Positions 1 through 7,500 of a stretch of 13,683 nucleotides of DNA are shown here, piece by piece; position 1 is the first letter of the stretch; every line of letters starts with the position of its first letter. This DNA is from Lentzea sp. (GTDB lineage Bacteria; Actinomycetota; Actinomycetes; Mycobacteriales; Pseudonocardiaceae). The notes below the pieces were generated by a model. It did not search any database, was not told the origin of the DNA, and was given only the letters and a program-made list of their open reading frames with translations. The position numbers were made by a program, and so were the translations under genes. The stretch lies in assembly GCA_030146905.1 (NCBI GenBank), contig JASLAV010001041.1, forward strand, positions 1 to 13,683, written 5' to 3'.

Positions 1-2
1 GG

Positions 3-317
3 ATCACCACCGACCTGCACCGGCGGGACGAGAGCGGTCACGCGGTGGTGTTCCGCGAGCTGTGCGGGTCGCTCTACCGGAGCCTCGACAGCGCGCAGCA
101 GCGGATGTTCCGCGAAGCGCTCGTCAGCGGCCTGACCGCGTTCCGCTCCGCGGACTTGGAGCCGTGGGTGACCGTCGCGGCCCAGGGCGGCTTCGAGATC
201 GGTGTGGACCAGCTGCGCGAGTGGGCCGCGTCCCGTCCCGTGCCCAAGCGGGACACCGGACCGTTGCAGCTGCTGCTCGACGACCTGGGCATCGGCCACG
301 ACCTCGTCGAGACGTGA
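3..317 (+). CDS. Unrecognised protein, C-terminal 104 residues only (cut by left edge)
   Basis: The frame is open from the first bases and runs to a TGA at 315-317, so the gene starts outside the window; the internal ATG or GTG codons near 45 are unlikely to be the true start. The visible part looks helical and soluble, with segments such as FRELCGSLYRSL and LQLLLDDLGIGHDLVET. It has no membrane stretch and no motif I can assign to a family. Its stop overlaps the GTG start of the DAHP synthase (GTGA at 314-317), so the two are very likely translated together and work in the same pathway. I do not recognise the family and propose no function beyond association with aromatic precursor supply. 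That it is a real gene is supported by GC-rich third positions and the tight junction. Confidence 0.7.
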   Translation: MTTDLHRRDESGHAVVFRELCGSLYRSLDSAQQRMFREALVSGLTAFRSADLEPWVTVAAQGGFEIGVDQLREWAASRPVPKRDTGPLQLLLDDLGIGHDLVET

Positions 318-1462
318 GGTCTGCCGAGGACTGGCGGACGCTCGTCGCCTGTCAGCAGCCGGAGTGGCCCGATCAGGTCCGGCTCGACGAGGTGGTCGAC
401 GATCTGAGGGCCTCGCCCCCGTTGGTCACACCCCGGGAATGCGACACGCTCACCGCACAGCTCGCCCAAGTCGCCGAAGGCGCAGCGTTCCTGGTGCAGG
501 GCGGCGACTGCGCCGAACGTCTCGACACCCTCTCGGCCGGGGCGATCCGGCGCAAACTCCGCCTGCTGCGACAGATGTCCGCGATCCTCACGTCCGCCTC
601 GACGCTCCCGGTGGTCACCGTGGGCCGGATCGCCGGCCAGTACGCCAAGCCCAGGTCCTCGCCGACCGAGACCGCCGACGGGCGCACGCTGCCGGTGTAC
701 CGGGGTGACGCGGTGAACGGCATCGGCTTCACCCAGGCCGAACGGGAGCCGGATCCGGCGCGGTTGCGCCGCGTGTACGACGCCTCGCGGTACACGTCGG
801 GCGTGCTGCGGGGGGAGTTGTGCACGAGTCACGAGGGTCTGCTGCTCGACTACGAGGAAGCCCTGACCCACCGCGACCCGGTTTCCGGCCGGCGCTACGC
901 GGGAAGCGGCCACCTGCTGTGGATCGGCGACCGCACCAGGCAGCTCGACGGCGCCCACGTCGCCTACTTCGCGTCCATCGACAACCCCGTCGCCGTGAAG
1001 CTGGGCCCGAGCACCACACCCGAGCACGCGCTGGCCCTGGTCGACCGCCTCGACCCCGACCGCAGGCCGGGCAGGCTGACGTTCATCGTGCGCATGGGGG
1101 CCGGCCGGGTGCGAGACCTGCTGCCGGAGCTGGTGGAGAAGGTCAACGCCTCGGGAGCACCGGTGGCGTGGGTGTGCGATCCCATGCACGGCAACACGTT
1201 CCAGGCACCCAACCGGTACAAGACCCGGCGGTTCGACGACATCCTCGCCGAGGTGGCGGGCTTCGTCGAGGTGCATCGGGCGCTCGGCACCCATGCCGGC
1301 GGCCTGCACGTCGAACTGACCGGCGAGGACGTGACCGAGTGCGTCGGCCGCGGAGTGGGTTTCGACGACCTGCACCGCAACTACGAGTCGGCGTGCGACC
1401 CTCGCCTCAACGCCGGCCAGGCACTCGAGCTCGCCTCCCTGGTCGCCGAAATGCTCCGGTGA
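314..1462 (+). CDS. Class II (plant-type) DAHP synthase, compact secondary-metabolism form
   Basis: 3-Deoxy-D-arabino-heptulosonate-7-phosphate synthase condenses phosphoenolpyruvate with erythrose 4-phosphate, the first step to shikimate-type aromatics. Class II hallmarks are visible: GGDCAE (63-68) with metal ligand C66; TVGRIAGQYAKPRSSPTE (102-119) for substrate phosphate binding; YRGDAVNG (129-136); SHEGLLLDYE (172-181); DPMHGNT (289-295) with H292; HVELTGEDVTECVG (332-345) with E334; and CDPRLN (361-366) with D362. The four metal ligands are therefore all present. The GTG at 314 overlaps the previous stop, and the frame remains open far upstream without sensible homology. At 382 residues it is shorter than the feedback-regulated M. 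tuberculosis enzyme (462). The Cys-to-His interval is about 226 residues against about 282 there, so inhibitor-binding inserts are probably missing. Phenazine and ansamycin clusters use similarly short forms (PhzC, RifH). Whether it makes DAHP or amino-DAHP cannot be decided; no AHBA synthase is in view. Confidence 0.95.
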   Translation: MRSAEDWRTLVACQQPEWPDQVRLDEVVDDLRASPPLVTPRECDTLTAQLAQVAEGAAFLVQGGDCAERLDTLSAGAIRRKLRLLRQMSAILTSASTLPVVTVGRIAGQYAKPRSSPTETADGRTLPVYRGDAVNGIGFTQAEREPDPARLRRVYDASRYTSGVLRGELCTSHEGLLLDYEEALTHRDPVSGRRYAGSGHLLWIGDRTRQLDGAHVAYFASIDNPVAVKLGPSTTPEHALALVDRLDPDRRPGRLTFIVRMGAGRVRDLLPELVEKVNASGAPVAWVCDPMHGNTFQAPNRYKTRRFDDILAEVAGFVEVHRALGTHAGGLHVELTGEDVTECVGRGVGFDDLHRNYESACDPRLNAGQALELASLVAEMLR

Positions 1463-1476
1463 CCAGGGAGGCGGGC
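1429..1476. terminator. Strong bidirectional hairpin between convergent genes
   Basis: The arms 1429-1448 and 1457-1476 pair over 20 positions around an 8-nt loop, with only two G-T wobble positions on the plus-strand transcript. The core CCTCCCTGGTC / GACCAGGGAGG is perfect. The 3' arm contains the DAHP synthase stop (1460-1462) and ends 3 nt beyond the carbamoyltransferase stop (1479-1481). There is no T-run, as is common for actinobacterial terminators. It probably ends transcription from both sides and prevents antisense read-through. Confidence 0.7.
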
Positions 1477-1478
1477 GA

Positions 1479-3134
1479 TCAGGCCGGGTTCGTGTAGAGC
1501 GTTCCCTCCGACCAGATGTACCGGGTCCCGCCCCACCGGGCGGCCGACTCGACGTCGGGGAAGAAGCCCCGTCCCTCCAGGTTCGCGCTGGTGTTGCACA
1601 GCACGGGAATCCCGCTGATCTCCGCGTAGGCGGTGAGGATCCGCACCGTCGCGGTGTCCTGGGTGGACGCGATGGTCTGGAGCCTGGCGGTGCCGTCCAG
1701 GTGCACGATCGCCGGGACGCGCTCGGCCCAGCCGGGCCGCATGCGGTGCTCGAAGATCATGTACGGGTCGGGCGTGCCGGGGTCGAAGACCTCCTGCGCG
1801 CGGTCCTCCAGGCAGATGGGCGCGACGGGCCGGTACTGGGCCCGGTTCTTGATGTCGTTGAGCCTGTCCTTCATCCGGGTGCTGGTCGCGGGCGCGATGA
1901 TGCTGCGGTTGCCCAGGGCGCGCGGGCCCAGCTCCGCCCTGCCGGACAGGACGACCACCGGTTCGTCCTCCTCGTGCAGCAGGGCGGCCAGCTGTCGTTC
2001 GTCGCAGGGTCGTGCGAGCCATCCGTCGGGGAGGGTGCCGGTGGTGATCCGCGGTCCGCTGTAGACGTTCCACTCCAGCGCCGTCGTGCCGCGCCGGAAC
2101 ATCTCGCAGGCGGCGGTGCCGATCGCCGCTCCCGCGTCGTTGGGGAACGGCGGGATGAAGACGTCCCGGAAGACCCCGCTGGCCCTGATCGCGGTGTTCC
2201 ACTTGATGTTCAGCGCGCAGCCGCCGCCGAGCACCAGGTTGTGGCTGTCTCCGGGGAAGCGGCCGCGCACCGCCGAGGTGAGCCGCTCAAGCAGGTTCCG
2301 GCCGAGGTAGGCCTGGTAGGTGGCGATGAGGTCCGCGTTGGACAGGCCCGGCATCAGCTCGTCGCGGTTCGCGGCGACCTTGTCCCCCAGCACACCCACC
2401 TTGTCGACGGTGATGTCGCTGAGCTCCGCCATGAGGTCGTCGAAGACGGCGAAGGCACCGGTCTCGACCCGGCCCTTGGCCGCGTACGCCATGGCCTTGC
2501 CGGCGACGGAGAGGTGGTGGCGGATGAACCGGTCCGACGTGATGTCGTCGGTGTCGGGCAGGTACGGCTCGAACCGGGCGCAGAAGGCCGCGAAGCTGCC
2601 GCCGAAGACGGGCATGAGGGCCTCGACGAACCGCACCTCGCGGGTCGCGGCCAGCACCCGGTACAGGCGCGGCGTGATGAGGCCGTCCCACACCAGGACG
2701 AACGCGTCCTCGCCCCTGGCGGCGAACGGGCTCGAGCAGTACGTGCCGATGAGGTGGTTGGCGACGTGGGTGTAGCTGGCGTAGTCGCCGAGACCGTGGC
2801 CGCTGAAGGAGTGGCGTTGCAGCGGACCGTCGTCACCGGGGCTCTCCAGGTACGGTGCGACCCGGAGGTGCACCGGCAGGCCGCCGGTGTTCACGGCGAC
2901 GGCGGTCTCGCCCGCGGCGTCCTCCGTGTACCAGCCGTCGACCACGAACTGGTCGATGTCGGCGTGTGTCAGACCCTCCGCCGCGAGGATCTCGGTCACG
3001 CGTTCGAGGTCCCCGAGGGAGCTGTAGCGTTCGCCGTTCCGCAGCTTCTCGATCTCGTAGCTGAAGAGAAGGCGACCGTCCTCGATGACGGCGACCCCGC
3101 CGTCGTGTGATGCCTTGATTCCGCAAATGCGCAT
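1479..3134 (-). CDS. NodU/CmcH-family O-carbamoyltransferase
   Basis: This enzyme is expected to transfer a carbamoyl group from carbamoyl phosphate, through carbamoyl-adenylate, to a hydroxyl of a natural product. The 551-residue protein has the family's usual length (TobZ, NovN and GdmN are about 550-700). The N-terminal half is the Kae1/YgjD-like ATPase fold: ICGIKASHDGGVAVI (3-17), metal-binding HVANH (H123, H127), LGGGCALNIKWN (302-313) and PFPNDAGAAIG (329-339), with D333 matching the metal-binding Asp. The C-terminal YrdC-like part has GRAELGPRALGNRSI (398-412) and NTSANLEGRGFFPDV (514-528). The ATG at 3134 begins directly with the conserved N-terminus; its ribosome site is weak (AAGG about 12 nt upstream). 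It lies 38 nt after the P450 stop on the same strand, so the two are probably one operon, in which the P450 may make the hydroxyl that is carbamoylated. The acceptor is unknown. Confidence 0.95.
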   Translation of the reverse strand: MRICGIKASHDGGVAVIEDGRLLFSYEIEKLRNGERYSSLGDLERVTEILAAEGLTHADIDQFVVDGWYTEDAAGETAVAVNTGGLPVHLRVAPYLESPGDDGPLQRHSFSGHGLGDYASYTHVANHLIGTYCSSPFAARGEDAFVLVWDGLITPRLYRVLAATREVRFVEALMPVFGGSFAAFCARFEPYLPDTDDITSDRFIRHHLSVAGKAMAYAAKGRVETGAFAVFDDLMAELSDITVDKVGVLGDKVAANRDELMPGLSNADLIATYQAYLGRNLLERLTSAVRGRFPGDSHNLVLGGGCALNIKWNTAIRASGVFRDVFIPPFPNDAGAAIGTAACEMFRRGTTALEWNVYSGPRITTGTLPDGWLARPCDERQLAALLHEEDEPVVVLSGRAELGPRALGNRSIIAPATSTRMKDRLNDIKNRAQYRPVAPICLEDRAQEVFDPGTPDPYMIFEHRMRPGWAERVPAIVHLDGTARLQTIASTQDTATVRILTAYAEISGIPVLCNTSANLEGRGFFPDVESAARWGGTRYIWSEGTLYTNPA

Positions 3135-3172
3135 AGGTCAGCCGTACCTTTTCCGGAGATGTGAGAAATCGT

Positions 3173-4408
3173 CTAACGGTGGTTCAGCCGTACCGGCAGC
3201 GAGTCGAGCCCGCGAATGATCGTGCTGTTGCGCCACCGCAGGTCCCCGGAATCGGCGGCGAGCCTCATGGCGGGGAACGCGTCGAGAAGGGCGTCGAACG
3301 CCATCTGCACCTCCACCCGCGCGAGCGGCGCCCCGAGGCAGTGGTGGATGCCGTGCCCGAAGGCCACGTGACCGGCGGCGGACCGGCGGACGTCCAGCGC
3401 GTGCGGGTCACCGAAGCGCTGCGGGTCGCGGTTGGCGGAGGCGATCGCCACCAGCACGAAGGCGCCGGCGGGGATCTCCACGTCACCGACGCGCACCGGC
3501 TCCGTCGCACAGCGGAAGGTGGCGTGCTTGAGCGGGCTCTCGAGCCGCAGGAACTCCTCGACCGCGCCGGGGAGCAGTGAGCGGTCCTCGCGCAGCGCCT
3601 CCCACTGGTCCAGGTTGCGCAGGAGGTGCAGCGTGCCGTTGCCGAGTGCGTTGAGGGTGGTCTCGAAACCGGCGATGAACAGCAGGTAGGCGGTGGAGAC
3701 CAGTTCGGTCTCGGTGAGCCGGTCGTCGACGTCGCGCGCCGCGACCAGAGCGGTGAGCAGGTCGTCGGTGGTCGCGCGGCGTTTGCGCTCGACCAGTTCG
3801 CCCAGGTACCCGGCCACCGCTGTCGCGGCGGCGGTCGCCGCCTCCGGGGACTCACCGGAGACGAGCGCCTTGGACCACGACTTGAACTCCTGCTGCTCCT
3901 CGACCGGTACGCCCAGCAGCAGGCAGATCACCCGGATCGGCAGCGGGAACGCGAACGCCTCCAGCAGGTCCACGGTGTCGTGGCCCTTCAGGTCCTCGAC
4001 CAGCCCGTCGGTGATCTTCTGGATCTCCGGCCGGAGCGCCTGGATGGCGCGGACGGTGAAGGCCTTGCTCACGAGCTTGCGGAGCCTGGTGTGGTCCGGC
4101 GGGTCGGTGTGCATCATGTGGCTGGCGATGGCGGAGGAGAAACCACCGCGCTTGGTGCGGTCCGGCTCCTTCTGCGCGAACAGGCCGTCGATCCTGTTCA
4201 GGTCGGTGCTCAGCCGGGGGTCCGCCAGAGCGGAGCGCACGGCGTCGTAGCCGGTGATGAGCCAGACCGGCAGGCCGCCGATCAGGGGGACCCCAGGGGG
4301 CATCCGCACCCGGTGCGCCGAGCCTTCGGTGCTGAGCTTCGCGTACACCGAGTACGGGTCCTGCACGAACGCGTCGTCGAGTTCCAGAAGGGTGGAATCG
4401 TGGTCCAT
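3173..4408 (-). CDS. Cytochrome P450 monooxygenase (bacterial class I type)
   Basis: This is a soluble heme monooxygenase of 411 residues, typical of actinomycete tailoring P450s of the CYP105/CYP107 kind. The visible hallmarks are AGFETT in the I-helix (246-251) for oxygen activation, EFLR (E285-R288) of the ExxR motif, and the heme loop FGHGIHHCLG (350-359) with thiolate Cys357. HTDPPDHTRLRKLVSKAF (100-117) is the usual C-helix region that contacts heme propionates. I chose ATG at 4408 over GTG at 4414 because GAGG (4417-4420) sits 8 nt upstream of the ATG. The gene leads the minus-strand operon with the carbamoyltransferase and is divergent from the CAR gene. No ferredoxin or ferredoxin reductase gene is in the window, so electrons must come from elsewhere. 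The substrate is unknown; a hydroxylation preceding carbamoylation is inferred from context only. Confidence 0.96.
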   Translation of the reverse strand: MDHDSTLLELDDAFVQDPYSVYAKLSTEGSAHRVRMPPGVPLIGGLPVWLITGYDAVRSALADPRLSTDLNRIDGLFAQKEPDRTKRGGFSSAIASHMMHTDPPDHTRLRKLVSKAFTVRAIQALRPEIQKITDGLVEDLKGHDTVDLLEAFAFPLPIRVICLLLGVPVEEQQEFKSWSKALVSGESPEAATAAATAVAGYLGELVERKRRATTDDLLTALVAARDVDDRLTETELVSTAYLLFIAGFETTLNALGNGTLHLLRNLDQWEALREDRSLLPGAVEEFLRLESPLKHATFRCATEPVRVGDVEIPAGAFVLVAIASANRDPQRFGDPHALDVRRSAAGHVAFGHGIHHCLGAPLARVEVQMAFDALLDAFPAMRLAADSGDLRWRNSTIIRGLDSLPVRLNHR

Positions 4409-4416
4409 GGGCACGT

Positions 4417-4420
4417 CCTC
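4417..4420 (-). promoter_or_regulatory. Ribosome binding site that decides the P450 start
   Basis: On the minus strand, GAGG lies 8 nt before the ATG at 4408. A stronger AGGAGG (4435-4440) is more than 20 nt from either start and is less likely to serve initiation. Confidence 0.5.
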
Positions 4421-4444
4421 GAAACGAAGGCTGTCCTCCTGGAA

Positions 4445-4473
4445 TCCCTATCAAGGACGACCGGCCGTCGCAA
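4445..4473 (-). promoter_or_regulatory. Candidate promoter of the P450-carbamoyltransferase operon
   Basis: On the minus strand, TTGCGA (4473-4468) and TAGGGA (4450-4445) are separated by 17 nt. They resemble weak -35 and -10 boxes of the main sigma factor. The start point would fall near 4437, giving a leader of about 30 nt. The -10 box lies inside the promoter-proximal TTGATAGG repeat. This rests on pattern only. Confidence 0.35.
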
Positions 4474-4486
4474 TGATGCCTATCAA
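4447..4486. repeat. Direct repeat pair in the divergent promoter, possible operator
   Basis: CCTATCAA occurs at 4447-4454 and 4479-4486 (TTGATAGG on the minus strand). The copies are 32 bp apart, close to three helical turns, so both would face the same side of DNA. One copy covers the presumed P450 -10 box and the other lies just upstream of its -35 box. AT-rich 8-mers repeated exactly are uncommon in such GC-rich DNA, which suggests a regulator binding site. The regulator is not in view. Confidence 0.45.
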
Positions 4487-4511
4487 AAAGCCTAAGCGCG
4501 TCTCGAATCGC

Positions 4512-4540
4512 GTGACTGTCCAGTCGGTTACTGCTAGCGT
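4512..4540 (+). promoter_or_regulatory. Candidate promoter of the CAR-GMC operon
   Basis: GTGACT (4512-4517) and TAGCGT (4535-4540) are spaced by 17 nt, close to the actinobacterial vegetative pattern TTGAC-N17-TAG(A/G)(A/G)T. Transcription would start near 4547, about 30 nt before the TTG start. The support is from sequence pattern only. Confidence 0.45.
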
Positions 4541-4565
4541 TCGGCGCTGTTTCCATTTGCGACTC

Positions 4566-4569
4566 GGAG
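4566..4569 (+). promoter_or_regulatory. Ribosome binding site supporting a TTG start for CAR
   Basis: GGAG is followed by 6 nt and then TTG at 4576. The next in-frame ATG (4594) has no purine-rich element at a suitable distance, and an in-frame stop lies upstream at 4513-4515. The TTG is therefore the best start. Confidence 0.6.
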
Positions 4570-4575
4570 AGCACA

Positions 4576-7500
4576 TTGCGACTTGCGCAAGTAATGGCAG
4601 ACGTCTTCGAGCGCTACGGTGAGCGTCCCGCTGTCGGTGAGCGCGCGAGGGAGTTCGTGCGGGACGCCGGGACAGGGCGTGTCTCGGTCCGTCTCCTGCC
4701 CCGCTACGAGACGACCACCTACCGCGAACTGTGGAGCCGCATCCGCGCGGTCGCGAGCGAATGGCACCACCACCCGCGGTACCCCGTCGTCGCGGGCGAC
4801 CGGGTGGCCCTCCTCGGATTCACGAGCCGCGACTACGCGACCCTGGACCTCGCGTGCGGTTATCTGGGCGCTGTCAGCGTTCCGCTGCAGACCGGTGCCT
4901 CGGCCGAGGACCTGACCTCCATCGTGGCGGAGACCGAGCCGGTCCTCGTCGCCACGAGCATCGAGCGCCTGGACGCGGCGGCCGAGCTGGCCCTGCGCGC
5001 GCCGTCGGTCCAGCGGCTGGTGGTGTTCGACCACCACCCGAACGTCGAGGACCAGGCGGAGCGGCTCGCCGCCGCCCGCGACAGGCTGGTCCGAGCCGGG
5101 CGGGATGTCGTTGCGCTGCACGAGGTTCTCGACCTCGGCGCGACCTTGCCGGAGGCACCGCCGTACACCCCGGGCGACGACGAGGACCCGCTCGCCAAGC
5201 TCATCTACACCTCGGGCAGCACCGGAACGCCCAAGGGCGCGATCTACACCGAGCGGCTGGCCAGGGTGACGTGGGAGGACCGGGCGAAGCGGACTCCCGA
5301 GGGCGGCCTGGTCACCGTCCACTACACGCCGCTGAGCCACTTCGCGGGCTACTTCACGCTGACGAACACACTGGCGCGCGGTGGTACCAGTTGCTTCACC
5401 GCCAGCAGCGACCTCTCGACGTTCCTGGAGGACGTCGCTCTCGTGCGGCCCACCGAGCTCTCCCTGGTGCCGCGGGTGTGCGAGATGCTCTACCAGCGCT
5501 ACCAGAGCGAGCTGGGTGCTGCCGACCCGGCCGAGGTGCTCACGCGCCTCCGCGAGGGCGTCCTCGGAGGGCGCGTCTCCTTCGCCACCTGTGGTTCCGC
5601 GCCGATGTCGGCCACGCTGACGGAGTTCGTCGAGTCGCTCCTCGGCGTTCCCCTGTACGACATGTACGGCTCCACCGAGGTCCCGGGCATCGCCGTCAAC
5701 GGCACGCTGATGAACCCACCCGTGTTCGACTACAAGCTCGCCGACGTGCCGGAGCTCGGTTACTTCCGCACCGACACCCCGCACCCGCGCGGCGAGCTGC
5801 GGCTGAAAGCGGACGGCATCCCCGGCTACTACAAGCAGCCGGAACTGACGGCCGATCTGTTCGACGAGGACGGGTACTACAAGACCGGAGACATCGTCGC
5901 GGAGCTCGGTCCGCGCCGCATCGCCGTCGTAGACCGCCTCAAGAGCGTCCTGAAGCTGTCCCAGGGCGAGTTCGTGGCCGTCGCCCGGCTGGAGGCCGTC
6001 TTCGCCGCCGCGCCGTTGGTGCGGCAGATCTTCGTGCACGGCAGCAGCGAGCGCTCCTACCTGCTCGCCGTCGTCGTGCCGGCCGAGGACGCCCTGGAGC
6101 GGTACGGCGACGACCTCGAACCGCTGCTGATCGAGTCGTTCCGGCGGATCGCGAAGGACGCGGGCCTGAAGTCGTACGAGATCCCCCGCGGCCTGCTGCT
6201 CGAGACCGAGCCGTTCAGCCAGGCCAACGGCCTGCTGTCGGACCAGTGCAAGCTGTTGTGGCCCAAGCTCGTGCAGCGTTACGGCGAGCGGCTGGAACAG
6301 CTGTACGACGAGATCTCGGCCCGCGAGAGCCAGGAGTTGCTCGACCTGCGCCGCACTGGTGGCGACCAGCCGGTGCTGGAGACCGTCCAGCGGGCCGCAC
6401 GGGCACTGCTCGCGGGCTCGACGGCCGAGGTGAGCCCTTCCGCGTACTTCCGCGACCTCGGCGGCGACTCGCTGTCGGCGGTGTCGCTGTCGAACCTGTT
6501 GCACGACACCTTCGGCATCCGAGTGCCGATCGACGTCATCATCAGTCCCGCGCACGACCTGAGGCAGCTGGCCGCCTACGTCGAGGCCAAGCGCACGGCC
6601 ACCGCGACGCGGCCCACCTTCGCGTCGGTGCACGGCGACGACGCCGGCGAGGTGCACGCACGGGACCTCAGCCTCGACCGGTTCATCGACGCGGAAACCC
6701 TGGACGGTGCCCGCCACCTGCCACGCCCGGCGGGGGAGCCCCGCCGCGTCCTGCTGACCGGCGCGAGCGGGTACCTGGGGCGCTTCCTCGCCCTCGAATG
6801 GCTCCACCGCCTGGCTCCGGTCGCCGGCAAGCTGATCGTCGTCGTCCGCGGCAAGGACCCCGGCGCCGCCGGGCAGCGCCTGACCGACGCCTTCGGCACC
6901 GCTGACCCCGAACTCACGCGCACCTTCGAGAAGCTGGCCGCGGAGCACCTGGAGGTGCTGGCGGGGGACATCGCCGAGCCGCGGCTGGGCTTGGACGAGC
7001 CGACGTGGGACCGGCTGACCGGCGAGGTGGACCTGATCGTCCACGCGGGCGCCCTGGTGAACCACGTGCTGCCGTACCGCCACCTGTTCGACGCCAACGT
7101 CCTGGGAACAGCGGAGCTCATCCGCCTGTCCCTGACCGACCGGCTCAAGCCGATCACCTACATCTCCAGCGTGGCGGTTGCCAGGTCGCGCGGGGGAGAG
7201 CCCCTGGACGAGGACTCCGACGTGCGCACCGCGCTGCCGGTCCAGCGCGTCGACGACGGGTACGCCGCCGGGTACACGACGAGCAAGTGGGCGGGGGAGG
7301 TGCTGCTGCGGGAGGCGCACGACCTGTGCGGCCTGCCGGTGACGGTGTTCCGCTCCACCATGATCCTCGCGCACAGCGAGTACGCCGGGCAGTTGAACGC
7401 TTACGACATGTTCAGCCGGTTGATGTTCAGCATCCTCGCGACAGGCGTGGCCCCGCGTTCTTTCTACCGCGGTGCGGGTGCCCACTACGACGGCCTGCCC

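Noticed and set aside
62..313. Upstream extension of DAHP synthase to an ATG at 62
   Set aside because: The extension reads as Arg/Pro/Gly-rich sequence overlapping the preceding gene in another frame. The GTG at 314 gives the normal short-form N-terminus and a GTGA junction.
1701..3110. Long plus-strand open frame antisense to the carbamoyltransferase
   Set aside because: No recognisable motif and biased composition; the minus-strand frame holds every carbamoyltransferase motif.
3..4575. Assignment to an ansamycin (AHBA), phenazine or novobiocin-type cluster
   Set aside because: Short DAHP synthase, P450 and carbamoyltransferase genes occur in some such clusters, but no AHBA synthase, phz gene, aminocoumarin gene or polyketide synthase is in the window.
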